Source of the DNA: Termitomyces sp. T153
Taxonomy: Eukaryota; Basidiomycota; Agaricomycetes; Agaricales; Lyophyllaceae
Length of the DNA stretch: 64,000 bases
Direction: 5' to 3'
NCBI GenBank assembly: GCA_018296165.2
Contig: JACKQL020000047.1
Coordinates: 310,001-374,000, forward strand
Below, one piece after another: positions 10,778 through 23,050 of the stretch (position 1 is the stretch's first letter; each line of letters opens with the position of its first letter). The notes under the pieces are model-generated. The model did no database searches, was not told the origin of the DNA, and was given only the letters and a program-made list of their open reading frames with translations. A program made the translations under genes and the position numbers.

Positions 10778-12550
10778 CTAACCGTCCTCCGTCAATGCTG
10801 AGCACAGAACCACCTTTGGCTTTAGCATGACCTTTGTCTCGACTTTTCCGTTGATAGCCCTGACTCGACTGAACAAGCCAAGTTCAGTCGACCCAGCAAT
10901 AGGTTCGCCTACTTCCACTGCCCTCAAATTGGACTTCCTTTCCTCTGCATACGTGTCGTCCATTCTACTAGGATCGAAAGCGATACCAGGCCTGAACGTG
11001 AATGGATAAATATCCATAGAAGTGATACGTTGCGCAATCGAGGAACGGAGGTGAAGGGATAGAGTGTTGATTGTCGACAACCTTTCTTGGAATTGATTGA
11101 TGCTAGGGCGGTATTCAACCCTCGTAACAATGAGAATGCTCTCAACCGCGCGAAGGATCATATGTAGTGTCAGATCTGGCCCGTCTTCCGCAGCGGCGTG
11201 CATCTGTGTCATTGAACGCCATCGCCCTGCGACGGATTGTTTCTCTTCCAAAGATCTCAAGTCAGCGAAATGGGTTCAACTCCAAGATTTCAGGACATTA
11301 CCCTTATCCCAGATTCTCGAATAGATCTGCGACAAGCGACTGTCGTTACCTTCCAAGGTCCAAGAAGTGACAATCGTTGCGGAACAAGCGACAAGGAAGA
11401 CCTGTAGCGCCAGCTGTACTGGAGTGGGATCAACATCTTTCCCGTCCACAAACTTCTGATCAATCAACGCCTGAGTCAAATTTTTGCCTATGTTTTCCTG
11501 AAGTCTCAATAGCACCTCCTTTGGTGCTTCTCCGTGCCTTTTCGTATAATTCAGGGAGTCCGCCATTAGAGCCGCACTCTGGAGTATCTCCGCGTTCAGG
11601 GCCGTGGTCATATTGATGATATCGGCACCTGATAAAGAGTCTGCTACATCGATAAACCGCTGTGTGTTCTGCAGCTCAGCTGTCCTTTCTGTCAACTGTT
11701 CGCGAGTTCGCTGGTGGACAATTTCGGCCCTTTGGAATTGTTCTTTGATAGTCTGAAGCTCCTGCTTCTGACGATTGTAGTGTATAGTGTTGTTATCAAT
11801 CTGGCGATGAGTAGCTTCGACTTGAGCACGAAGATCTTCTATTTGCTGTTGAGCTATACCCATGTCGTTCCTCAGGCTTTCATTTTCCCTCGCCACTCTA
11901 TCGAGTTCCTTCGTCGTTATGTCGAGTGCCTTCGATTTCTGGCTATTTTCCTTCTCCATTTGGTTGATTCTGTGGCGGAGGGCGTGAGCCTCTTTCTGAA
12001 CCATACCAGAATCCGTAGCCTGAGTGTTCTTTAAATCTCTTTTCTCCCTCTTTAACCAAGCTCTCTCCCTCTCCGATTCTTCGAGCTTTTTTCGCATGTT
12101 GTCGACCTCTGCTTGGATAGTGAGAAGCTCTGAATCCCTGATACTCTGTGCTTCTTCTCTCCCAGTCCTTCCATGCCCGGCTTCTTTTTTTCCCCGAGCC
12201 ATCACGACCTCCGTACGTTGTGTCGAAGCGACGGCGATCTCTGGATCTTTGGCGTTGAAAGGACCGGAGGCGGGTCTGCCTCGAGGATGCGAGCTCTCAG
12301 GTTTGGGAACAGCCATAGGTGGTGCTGTTCTGCGAAGCTTAGATTCCTCTCTATGACTGCCAGATTGCAATGAGCCTTGGCCGTCCAGAGCCATGTCTTT
12401 TCCGCCAGATGTATCATCGCAAGACATCTCTTTTTTCTCTTTCTTGGCTTCAAACCTCGCTTGATTCAACGCTTCATTTGAACTAATCTCGGGCATGTTT
12501 GTCGATGGTGCCGACGAAGGATACAGCCAGTTCGAAATCTGGCGTAACAT
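10778..12550 (-). CDS. Coiled-coil family protein C2 (partner of H1)
   Basis: Model: complement(join(10778..11244, 11302..12550)), 571 aa. Residues 1-140 are charged and low complexity; about 140-300 form a long coiled coil rich in Q, E, R and K. The family module LSGADIINMTTALNAEI follows at about 303, then VQLALQVFLVACSATIV and SWTLEG. The 57-nt intron is phase 1 and comes just before VAGRWRSMT. The end has VMLKPKVVLCSAL. Its ATG is 209 bp from the ATG of Hsp70 gene H1 on the other strand, so the two very likely share a promoter region. No signal peptide or membrane segment is seen. Function unknown; the shared C-terminal domain with variable coil suggests an adaptor or scaffold. Confidence 0.85.
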
Positions 12551-12759
12551 GGGTGGAGTTTGAAAACTGCATTCTGCCGCCCGCGGTACTCACCTATATA
12601 CACGATGCTTAGGCTTTGATCGGGCCCATCTGCAACGTGTGTAGGGCGTGTATGGCTAGCGGAGAGAGAGTAATATCTAATGAAGTTCTTTACCTTTACC
12701 TGGGTTCTGAGCCGAAAAGCTACGGAGCAATTGCTCCACACCTGCCACGAACTTTCATC
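12551..12759. promoter_or_regulatory. Bidirectional promoter region of C2/H1
   Basis: The 209 bp between the two divergent start codons must hold both 5' leaders and promoters. A minimal heat-shock-element dyad GAACTTTC (GAAnnTTC) is at 12749-12756, just before the H1 ATG. A single dyad this close to the ATG is weak evidence for HSF control. Confidence 0.5.
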
Positions 12760-15259
12760 ATGCCTATTCGCTCTCCATACAGAGGTACCTTGAGAAAATT
12801 GGTCCTCGCCTTTGACGTTGGGACTACATATAGCGGTATATCCTACAGGTTTGTGTTTGCCGTCGTCCTGAGGATGGAGTGATAACTCATACTTTTCAAA
12901 GTATCCTTGACCCAGGTCAGATTCCCGAAATCAGGGGCGTAACGAGGCAAGTTCGTAAGTTCACGTACTTACTCCTCATACTCATTGATGCCCTAGATTC
13001 CCTGCGCAAGCGCATGTCGGTGGCGATTCAAAGATCCCAACGATTATCATCTATGATCAGTACGGGGTTGTCCGCGCTGTTGGCGCTGAAGCGCTCAAGG
13101 AAGGCTTTGAAAGCATGATCGAAGAGGAAAGTTGGATCAAGGTCGAATGGTACTGCTGATCCCATGACAACAACTCAGCTTTTCATCTTTATCCAAAGGT
13201 TCAAGCTCCATTTAAGACCGTCTTCGAATGTTAGCACCAGTATCGCTCAGAAAATACCACCGCTGCCCAAGGGTAAGACGGTTCTCGACGTCCTTTCGGA
13301 CTTTCTTGGATATCTATACAAGTGTGCTCGAAGCTACGTCGAAGAGACCCACGCGAACGGTGTTCACTTGTGGACATCCTTCCAGGACCACATCGAATTC
13401 ATACTTACGCACCCTAATGGATGGGAAGGAGCACAACAGTCACAGATGCGTAAGGCTGCAACTCGGGCAGGCCTCATACCTGATACCGAAGAAGGACGCT
13501 CGCACGTGCATTTTGTGACAGAAGGAGAAGCAAGTCTTCATTTTTGCATTCAAAGTGGATTGACTGTCGAGGCGCTTAAGGTAAGTCGTCACGCCCTCTC
13601 GTAGATGGTTTCAAAGAGCTAATTGTATTTCAAAGGGTGGAGAGGGTGTCCTTATCGTCGATGCAGGAGGGGGGACAGTTGACATCACTGCCTATAGTCA
13701 TGAGTCGAATGCGGCAGGTCTATCTTTTCAAGAAATTGCTACTCCTCAATGTCAGTCACAAGTTCTCCGCAAAGAACACCGATTTCTTATTAACAAATTC
13801 TAGGTTTCTTCCAAGGATCCGTGTTTGTCACGAATCGTGCTCGCGCTTTCCTTGAAGGTATTGATGCATCTTTATCTACATTTTCGAAGACCAATCTTTT
13901 CAACCCATCTAGATCTCCTGCAAGATTCAAAATTCGTTGATGATGTGGATCACATTACTCGATGCTTCGACAAGACTACAAAGTTGAGGTTCAGAGATAT
14001 CAAGGAACCTCAGTTTATCAAGTTTGGGACCTCCCGAGACAAAGATCTTTCTCTAGGCATCCGTTCGGGCCAGCTCAAGCTGAAAGGGTACTTCTCACGA
14101 CAGTCCTTCAGACTCCGAAATTGAATGCTCTACAGTACCGATATAGCAACGTTCTTTTTACCATCCATAAGGTGCATCCTAGACTGCATTCTGAATCAAC
14201 GTGAGAGCTCTTCAAAGCCGATCAACGTATGTACATTCCTCTTTGTGGTTTGGCGATCATCCCTTAGTGAGATCTCTTGTGGCATCAAACCAGCACATCT
14301 TTCTAGTCGGAGGTTTCGCTGCCAGTGACTGGCTATTCTGCCAGCTCAAAGACTCTTTGGAACCAATGGGCATCACCTTTTCCCGGCCAGACAACCATGT
14401 GTAAGTGAGATATATACATATGTACTTGATTCGTCAATTCGAAATGATCCGATATAGGAATAAGGCAGTAGCAGACGGTGGCGTCTCCTTTTACATTGAC
14501 CACTTTGTCTCTGCCCGCATAGCAAAGTACACATACGGGATTCAAATCTGCCATCGTTACAAACCTTCTGATCCTGAACATGAGAGCCGCTTCCTCACCG
14601 TCTTTACCAACGCTGCTGGATATGAGATGGTACCGGGCGCCTACAGCATCATTTTACCCAAGGCATGTGAACACATATCTCGGTTGTTGTAAATACTTGG
14701 ACTCAAATCCAGAGCGCATAGGCCACTCAAGTTACAGAGTCGACCACTTTCAAACAGCCATATTACCAAGTATATGAGACTAGGCCAAATGTCGGGGAGA
14801 TTATCGAGTGTGATCTACTCTGCTACCGCGGAACAATGGAAACCCCTCGCTGGATGGATGTGGAGCCTGGTAAGCTACTCTATCACTCTATAGTCATACT
14901 CTAACTCTCTATGCAGCGAAGTATAGTAAATTGTGCACAGTGTCTGCACCAATACCGCCTTACAAAGAGGGTCGTGGAAAGGCTGGAAAACTCTATTACC
15001 GGATTGCATTTGAAGTTGTTCTGAACTTCGGTCTCACGGAATTGACTGCAATGATTCAATGGGAAGAGTCGGTGTGTTTCTGGAATAGCTCTGTTTTCGA
15101 AACAGTATCGCTGATAGCTGTCGGTCGTTTTGTATAGGGCCTGCAAAAAAGGTGGACAATGGCCTGTCATTCCTTACAGTTGTGCACGTCATACTGACCG
15201 CTGACCATTACAGAACGTCGGCTCAGATTGTCTACGATGTGGATAATGTTGACAGTTAA
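12760..15259 (+). CDS. HSPA12-like Hsp70 family ATPase H1
   Basis: Model, 14 exons: join(12760..12848, 12902..12946, 12997..13149, 13199..13580, 13636..13750, 13804..13857, 13913..14087, 14136..14226, 14294..14400, 14458..14662, 14722..14869, 14917..15071, 15138..15151, 15214..15259), 592 aa. The actin/Hsp70 (ASKHA) ATPase signatures are present: phosphate-1 FDVGTTYSGISY at residues 18-29, phosphate-2 VLIVDAGGGTVD at 228-239, and the adenosine-site FLVGGFAAS at about 371. HPNGWEGAQQ and FVTEGEASLHFC are typical of the HSPA12 branch, which has no classical Hsp70 substrate-binding domain. Introns 2 and 10 start with GC (AG|GCAAGT and AAG|GCATGT). Exon 13 is only 14 nt. Head-to-head with C2. ATP binding is likely; the client and the pathway are unknown. 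Confidence 0.9.
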
Positions 15260-15937
15260 ATACCTCAGCAATCACTGGGTCAATAATTCTGCCGCCCCGA
15301 TATATATTCTTCCCGATATTTCTTGTATGGACACTGCTTATAGACACTGCTTATGGCGAATTAAGCACTCTGTTTTTGATTCATTTCTGTGAACCAGGGC
15401 AGATTTAATTGTCAAGACTCAAGTTTCGTGCGAGAATCAACCCAACGAGTATAAGATCTATTGGTGCTTCGATAATTGAGGTTCAAATTTCCATAGGGGT
15501 AATATGTAGTCTGACGGAGGAACGGGTTACAATCGGCGAAAGGGTCGTGGTGCCAATGAAGATGCTTGTAAGCTCTCTCTGAAGACTATCAACCCCTAAG
15601 CTTTCTTAGCTGGATGAAATAAATACAAATTTGTTTGGGTTAGAAGAACCGGTCTCATGCCTTTGATGTGCGGGCTCTCCTGCTCGACATCAATATTTTC
15701 AATTCCGCTGGCAAGCCTATTTTCACTCGCGAATTGTGGTGAGCCCGGGCTACCGTGAGCGTCGTTCGTGTCCCTCTGTTACACCAACTTCGTCGATACT
15801 CACCACTTTTACACTCTGCCCGACACTCTTGGTAACTGACTCAAGTCCACAATCAACCAACGTTTCAACGTTCAGCATCCGTTACAAAATTTGCGCGTTA
15901 TGTCAAGCATTCGTATCGTGTATATCCGCTACGAGTA
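15260..15937. other. Intergenic region between convergent H1 and C3
   Basis: I see no coding frame with family similarity and no RNA gene here. The stretch lies between two stop codons and should contain both transcription ends. Composition is like that of the surrounding genes. Confidence 0.5.
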
Positions 15938-17400
15938 TCAGCGATTGTCTTGGCCCGATTCGAGAAAGGAAAGCAGGGCTGAACGAAGAACTACCTTGGG
16001 TTTTAGAAGGACAGCTCCTTGTGTGTCACCTTCCGAACGTTTAACTTTCCGTTCTAAACCCAGCTCTGTTGTGGCAAGGACTTTATCCGATTCAGAGACC
16101 CTCGCGGCTCCAGTATTGGACGCATAAAAATTTGCCATAACTTCAGGACAAAAATGTGACTCGGGAGGAACCGTCATGGGTAGAATGTCCATGTGTGTTA
16201 CACTTCCAATAGCTTCTCTAAGTTTCAAAGCACTGTCAACGATTCTGACAAGATTCCCTTGGAATTTCGTGAAGAAGCCGCTCGGTTCCTCTTCTCGGCT
16301 CCACCATCCAGCCACAGTCAGGATATCGATGATCGTGTACAACAGAGCGTCCATTTTTCTCTGCATCGGCTCCGATCTTTGTGATCGCAGAGTCACGGAA
16401 CGCCAGGATCCTGCAACCTCCTGGTTCTCTACAAAGAGAAAGGTCAATGATATGCCAAAGATTCACCGATTCACGAATGGTCGAACAAACCTTTACTGAG
16501 AATTCGTTGGTAGATTTGGTCCGTAACCTTGTGCTCGTTCTTGTCCGGTGACCAACATTGTAGCACATTTACACCAAAATTGACCATGCACACCTGCATG
16601 GCAACTTGTAGCAGAAAATATCCGTTTGAATAGTCTTCACCTTCCGCCGTCAAGTCTTCTAACAAGTTAGGACCCAACGACATCAATGCCTGTTCATATT
16701 CACCCTTACACTGAGCAATTCTTTTCTGATATTCGGGATACCTATGTTTCGAAGAACCTAGGCCTTCAGCAATATGCGCCGCTCCCTGGAAAACCTCATC
16801 ATTGAAAGCATTCGCCAGAGTGATGATCTCCGCGCCAGATAAGGGTTCCCGGACATTCATGAAGGAAATAGCAGCATCTAATTCTTTGGTCTTCTCGTCA
16901 AGTGCCACTTTGAGCCGAGAAATCTCTTCGTCTGCTCGGCGTAGTTTTGCCTCCATCAGCCTGAGTTGCTCCACCATGGTAGCGCCAGAGACTTTCGACG
17001 CGGCACACTTGTTTTCCCAGTTACCGGAGCTTACCATGACACTGTCCAATACCTCGCGCCCATCTTGCTGCCTGCGATATATATGCACATGGTCCTCTCC
17101 TTCGCGTTTGTGTTCCTCGTCAGCATGACCGTGCAAAATTCCAGACATTGCACTTTCTCTATCAGTCTCCTCGACGACATCAATTGCATTTCTGTTGGGA
17201 CCAGTGAGGATTAGGTTGGGTCCTATCCTGATCTTAGGTGCGATATCCTCGTTTTTAGCCTTAGGTCCTGTTTCCGGTGTGATAGAACGCTTATCGGCCA
17301 CTAGAGGGTGATCTACCTCTCCTGTCTTTCGGGGGCGCCTTTGCCTCTGCTGAACCTTGGGCTTTACACTGTTTACACTGTCGCGAGGGCGTTTTGCCAT
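15938..17400 (-). CDS. Coiled-coil family protein C3 (partner of H2)
   Basis: Model: complement(join(15938..16428, 16491..17400)), 466 aa, the shortest of the family. The N-terminus is strongly basic (MAKRPRDSVNSVKPKVQQRQ), possibly a nuclear-targeting sequence. The coil is short, at about residues 140-180 (EQLRLMEAKLRRADEEIS). The family module LSGAEIITLANAFNDEV follows near 185, then LLQVAMQVCMVNFGVNVL. The 62-nt intron is at the same phase-1 site before VAGSWRSVT. The end has VLLKPKVVLRSAL. The ATG is 215 bp from that of H2 on the opposite strand. Function unknown. Confidence 0.85.
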
Positions 17401-17615
17401 CGATGAACGCCAGTATATGATGGAATCAAGATCCTTTTACAGGGCTGGTTTTTCTGTTTTGATCAAGGATAAGAAGGATCGCGCTTGTATGGTTGTTATT
17501 AGTTACCTTCAATCATGAGAGCCATCATTCTTCTTTGTTGGATCTGCGTTCTGCAACAAATTTATTTCGGAGTTTTTTGACGTTCGTTCTTGGATTGGCC
17601 GTTTCATCCTCAAGG
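17401..17615. promoter_or_regulatory. Bidirectional promoter region of C3/H2
   Basis: These 215 bp separate the divergent starts of C3 and H2. I do not find a GAAnnTTC dyad here, so the heat-shock-like sites at the other two pairs are not a constant feature. The length is nearly the same as in the C2/H1 and H4/C5 pairs. Confidence 0.45.
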
Positions 17616-20090
17616 ATGGAACCAACTCAACCGTATAATGGTGTGAAACGCAAGCTGTTGATTGGCCTAGATATTGGAACTACTTGCAGTGGCGCATCCT
17701 ACAGGCTAGTTATTGTAATTACAAGTGCTACTGATGTTTTAACTTAGTTTCTTTAGTGTCCTTGAGCCGGGACGTGTCCCAGAGATCAAGCCCGTAACAC
17801 GATTTGCAGATCAAGAACACGTAGGGGGCGATTCCAAAGTACCATCAATTGTCCTTTATAGCCGTGAAGACGGCAGATGCCTTGCAGCCGGCGCTAAAGC
17901 CACAAAAATGGAGGATAGTTTCGAAGGTAATGCTCCTCCCTGGTACAAGGTTGAATGGTACGCTCTTCAGCTCCTGGTACACCAAATACCCAAAGCTCAT
18001 ATCGTGGCTGCATTATAATGACCCTCAGGTTCAAACTTCACATGCGTCCTAATCCTGGATTAACGTCATACATAACGAAGAATATTCCCCCGCTCCCACC
18101 GAAAAAGACGATTGTTGAGATATTCGCAGATTTCTTGCGTTATCTCAATACTTCAGTGGTGGACTACATACGAGAAACACACTACAATAGCGTTAATTTA
18201 GTGTCATTGGAGTACGAGAGAGAGTTTGTCCTCACTCACCCTAATGGCTGGGAAGGCGCGCAGCAGTCCCAGCTCCGAGAAGCGGCTGTCATGGCAAGCC
18301 TCATCCCTGATACCGATGACGCTAAATCCAGGATTCATTTTGTCACCGAAGGCGAAGCAGGACTTCATTTTTGCATTCGACGAGGTTTAACATTGCAAAG
18401 TCTGAATGTAAGATCAAATTCTTGGAGAGTTCTCCCACTTACGTATCTGTATTCAGAACGGAGAGGGTATTCTTGTTATCGATGCTGGAGGCGGCACTGT
18501 TGATATGAGTGCATATGGACGAAGGATATTGGCTGGAAAGAGCCTATACCATGAGATCTGTGAACCACAGTGTAAATCATCATTTTGGCTTTGAAATTGA
18601 GATAGAACTTAACTCACCTCCGGTTTTTAGGTATTTTCAAAGGGTCAGTTTTTGTCACCAGAAATGCTACGGAGTACCTTAAAGGCCAGTGCTCTTGCCG
18701 TAGAATTGTGCTGAGTCCTGATACCCGTTAATGCTTCTGTAAATCCACAGACCGGCTATGTGAATCTTCTTTCTTGAACGATGTTCCATATATTGCGTCG
18801 TGTTTCGATAGAACAACAAAGCTGCGCTTCAGTAGCATTGAGGAACCTCAATACATCAAGTTTGGACGCCCGAGCGACCGAAACGAGGAGCTCGGAATAT
18901 TATCCGGCCAGATTAAATTGACAGGGTTGGTGTGAGGTTTTTGGAATCTGATATGCCTCATACCTGTCGTCACATAGGACCCGGGTGGCAAGTTTTTTTC
19001 AGCCATGTACCGAAGCTATCACAGAGTCGGTTCTTGTGCTGGCAGAAAAGGCAAAGAAGAAGATTTCGGTGCACATATTCAACTTCTTGCGAGCAAATGC
19101 TATAGATGTACTGATCAACTCTTGTAGACAGTGTTTTTAATCGGTGGTTTTTCAGCAAGCAATTTTCTTTATCGCACATTGAAGGATTCTTTGAGTAAGG
19201 AAGGGCTGGAGTTATATCGGCCGGACAGTCATCTGTGTGTGCCCAATCTGGAACCTGCTCCTACAAGGATGTTTATTTCTTTCCAGTAATAAAGCAGTGG
19301 CCGATGGGGCCATCTCATTTTACATCGATCACCTTGTCAGAGCAAGATATTCGAAATATACCTACGGGATCGCATCGTATATTCCGTACGATATCACAAA
19401 CGTGGAACATCGACAACGTCTGTCAACAGTCTTCACCGATTCTGATGGTGTGGACAATGTTCAGCATGTTTTCGTCCCCATCTTGTACAAGGTATTACTG
19501 AAGTCTGTTAATTGGTCTTAATGTTCAAGTTATGATCCTCCCCCCAGGGCACAGAGGTCATGGAGGTGACAGAATTTCGCGAGCAATTTTTTCGCAAAGC
19601 GGAGGCTCGTGATGATTTTCCTGATCCCATGACAGACGACATTCTTTGTTATCGTGGACTCGATGAAAATCCTCGATGGACAGACATCGACAGTGGTAAG
19701 TAAGAGATATGAATTCGTTGATCTTGAAACTTGATATTCCCTTGGACAGAGATGTATACTACACTTTGTACCGTGGTGTCTGATGTCTCGAAATTAAAAC
19801 AAAATCTGCGGCGCAAACGAGGACGGGATGGTCGGTTTTACTATTGCCTTGATTATGATATTATACTTCAGTTCGGCTTGACGGAACTCAAGGCCCAAAC
19901 GTGCTGGAGAGAACATGTGCGTGTTTCCGTTGAGAAGTAATACTAAGTATTGACTTACTTAATAGGGGCAAGAAAAGAGGTACTTGTTCTTTGATATCTT
20001 CCTATATGTTTTCATTGAAACTTTTTATACAGGAGCCCCGCCAAAATTCTTTATGGTCTTGGCGACCAAAATGATCCCAACTTAGTATAG
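17616..20090 (+). CDS. HSPA12-like Hsp70 family ATPase H2
   Basis: Model, 13 exons: join(17616..17704, 17757..17957, 18029..18407, 18457..18571, 18631..18684, 18751..18925, 18978..19068, 19128..19234, 19287..19491, 19548..19695, 19750..19916, 19966..19979, 20033..20090), 600 aa. Signatures: LDIGTTCSGASY near residue 19, ILVIDAGGGTVDMSAY near 228, VFLIGGFSAS near 370, HPNGWEGAQQ in between. The intron that splits exons 2 and 3 in H1, H3 and H4 is absent here, so one intron was lost. Introns 1 (ACAG|GCTAGT) and 5 (AAAG|GCCAGT) use GC donors; nearby GT choices give a frameshift and stop. Internal exon sizes 115, 54, 175, 91, 107, 205, 148 and 14 are the same as in H1. Head-to-head with C3. Confidence 0.9.
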
Positions 20091-20292
20091 TAGTTTTCCA
20101 GAAGAACATCAAAAACTGTACTGTAATATATTGATGATACCGTCCGATCGATTCATATTTACTACTTGGAAGATTTCGTCAGTTGTTCAGCAGTGCTCTG
20201 CACTGACATTAGTGGGCTCTGGCGAGAATCTGAATCTGGATGGACTGATGGTTTAGCTAGCAAGATGAACATATTCATCGGGTTCGTGATTG

Positions 20293-22583
20293 CTAGTCGT
20301 CGTATCTGGTTTCCCCTGTTAGCGCGGCCTGGAGAACAACCTTCGGTTTCAGTAAAACATTGTCTTCAGTAGAAAACTTCAATCCCATTTCCGTTGTGCA
20401 CACAATTTGATTAACATCGGCATATTCCTCTTCCGAGCCCACGTCATATGCATCTTCCATCCTCTCTTCGTCAAAAGTTTCGTCTGAATGAACAATGAGA
20501 ATTTCAAGGTCGTCGCTGAGCATCGTGTTAAGTCGAAGTGCCAACTTAGCAACTTGTGCTATCCTTTCACGAAACGTATCCACGAGGGTCCTGGCGTTCT
20601 CTGAGGATCTTCGCCATCCAGCAACGATTAACGCATCAACAAGATTCCTGAGAAAATATTCTTCCATCTCAGTCTGAACGGCCCCGTCGGAGGACGTTTT
20701 AAGTTGACGTTCGGTAATTGCGCGCCATCGTGCGGCAAGACCCGGCGCTAAATGTCATTCGGTTAATACATGTGGGACCTTACGATACATAAGGACCTAC
20801 TCGTTCCAACAATTCTTGAATAGATTGCAGCAATAAAGTCGGCGTAGTCCCAATGTCCTGGGCACCATGACGCGATGATCTTTGCCGAACAGTCGACAAG
20901 GCATGCTTGAAGCCCAATCTGTACCGGAAATGGGTTGAATTCCGCATCACTGCGCTGAGCCAGCGTATGCAAAAGTAGTGCGAGTGGTCTTCCCATCGTA
21001 ATGCTAGTACGCTCGACAGCGGCTTTCCTGTCGTATGAACCAGCGTCCGACTTGAAGGTGAAATCGAGCGATTCAGACATATGCGCCGCAATCTGGAATA
21101 TGTCGGAGTTGAGCCTATTCACCAAGCCTAAGACAGAAGCCACGAGATCAGCCTTAGCAATGGGTGTCAGAGAACGGGGAACAGGGATATCGGGGAATGA
21201 ATATTTTTGACGGAGCTCAGCCGACTGGCGCCTGAGTTGGTCTATGAGCATTCTGTTCTTCCGTTCAAGAACGTCTGCCTGAGTGTGCTTCTTGACCATT
21301 TCTCCCGCCAAACGTCTCAAGGACTGTATCTCCTTCTCCATCTCTGCGATCTTAGGCTCTTGAGCAGCGATACGTCCCTCCACCGTCGCTTTTTCCTGAG
21401 ATGCAGACTTGAGATCGGCGAGTGCTATCTCCAGAATCTTCTTCGTCTCCACATCGTTGGCACGCATCTCAGTCAGTTCCTTCTTCGCCACAGCCAAATC
21501 ATCTCGCAACCGCATATTTTGATCCGCCAGGGTTTTATTCTTCATCAAGCTTTCCCGAAGTTTAGTATCCGTATCTTGCTGTTCCATTCGTGCGCGATCA
21601 AGGCCAGAGAGTGCAGATTTCAACGCGCTATCTGTGTCTGAGCTGATACCTCGGATCCGTTCGAATTCTTTCTCTTTGGCCAGATGTTCGTCAAGAAGCC
21701 GACGACTTCGTTCCTCCAATTCCAGGTTTTGCTTTGTAGCCTCTTTTACGCAGACTTTGAGCTCATCTCCCTCCTTCTTTGCCATCGCCAACTCGTCTTT
21801 CATATCCGTCATCTCCTTCAAATAACCCTTCGAAGCCGCCTCAACAGCATGATTTTGCTGCCGACAGATTGCGGCTTCCTTGATGGCTCGCAGCTCGGCT
21901 TCTTGAGCATTCAGAAGCTCCTCCTCCTTGACTTTGGTAACCGCTTTCAGATGAACTATTTCTTGTTCCTGACTATAATTTTCTCCCTCTAGCTCTCGGT
22001 TTCGTCGATCGACGTCTGAAAGCTCGCGCAGAGCAACCAATAAACGCTCTTCGAGATTCTTGTTCTCTGCTTTTAATTGGGAAATCTCGCTTTCTTTCGT
22101 ATCGTCGAGCGGGGGTGGGGGCATGATGACATCAGGTGGCTGCGATTGCTGTTCTAAAAATCCATCGGAGACTGATTGGGCTAGGACATCCACCATATCA
22201 TCCAGGTCAGGTGTTGCCATGGTTGAAAACGAAAGCTCTGGTTGAACCTCTGAGGACACGGTGGTCCAACCATGCTCGGGCTCGTCAAAAGACTCGGCAT
22301 TAATCCCGTTGGGCAGACGCTCGCCCCCTACCATCCGCTCCTCCACTTTGTCTGCAAGAGATGCCTTCCCAAAGGATGGATTGACTGTGTCCAAAGCACC
22401 AACACTGGTAACCTGCGATACTGAAGGTGCTGCCTTCAGACTTTGTGTAGGGTCGTTGTTTGTCGTAGTAAGCTCTGAGTAGGAAACATCTTCTCTTTGT
22501 CTAGGTTTGCGTGAAGAAGGACGAAGCTTGGGCGCTCCAATGAACAGCCCGACCATAGACCATGGAGAAGTGGTTCTCGACAT
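20293..22583 (-). CDS. Coiled-coil family protein C4, long-coil version
   Basis: Model: complement(join(20293..20747, 20801..22583)), 745 aa, the longest family member. After an acidic, serine-rich N-terminal part, residues ~165-450 form one long coiled coil (repeated heptads of E, K, L, R and A). The module ADLVASVLGLVNRLNSDI lies near 474 and VQIGLQACLVDCSAKII further on. The 53-nt phase-1 intron joins to LAARWRAIT. The end is VLLKPKVVLQAAL. Its 3' end converges with H2 (202 bp). No Hsp70 gene lies directly head-to-head; the next Hsp70 on the other strand in the right direction is H3, 3.46 kb away across REX4, U6 and tRNA-Ala. Confidence 0.85.
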
Positions 22584-23050
22584 TAGAAGGGATGAAGACG
22601 GCTTTGTGCTGCCATCACTCTATCGCTGTGGGGCTATATTAGAAACCACGCACATGTACACATCGTGTCCTGTATTGATTCAAATTGCATCAACCTCGTG
22701 TACAACGAATTAAGAAGTCGTGTTGCGCTGCGTTTTGAAAGAAGGTTGCCGACGAGTGCGTTATTGAAATCGCATACCTGATTCTCGATTGAAACGATGT
22801 GATTTTATAATGTACATAAGACGGCACTTTTTTGATCATTAGGAGTGTACGGAGACCACTGAGATTGTCTGTCATGCGGTGGCCGCCCTGAACAACATTG
22901 TTGGTTATAAGCAGGTTGCTAGTATTTATCATCATTTGGATCACGTGCTGCATTTTTCGCGCCCTTCCGAGTCCACTGACTAGTACCTGCTTAACACCTC
23001 AACTTTCCGCCATTGCTAGTGCTGATTGGAGGCTAGCTCTTGTTTCGATC
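22584..23050. other. Intergenic region between divergent C4 and REX4
   Basis: This region probably holds the promoters of both genes. Short frames on either strand have no recognisable similarity. No repeats or RNA genes are seen. Confidence 0.45.
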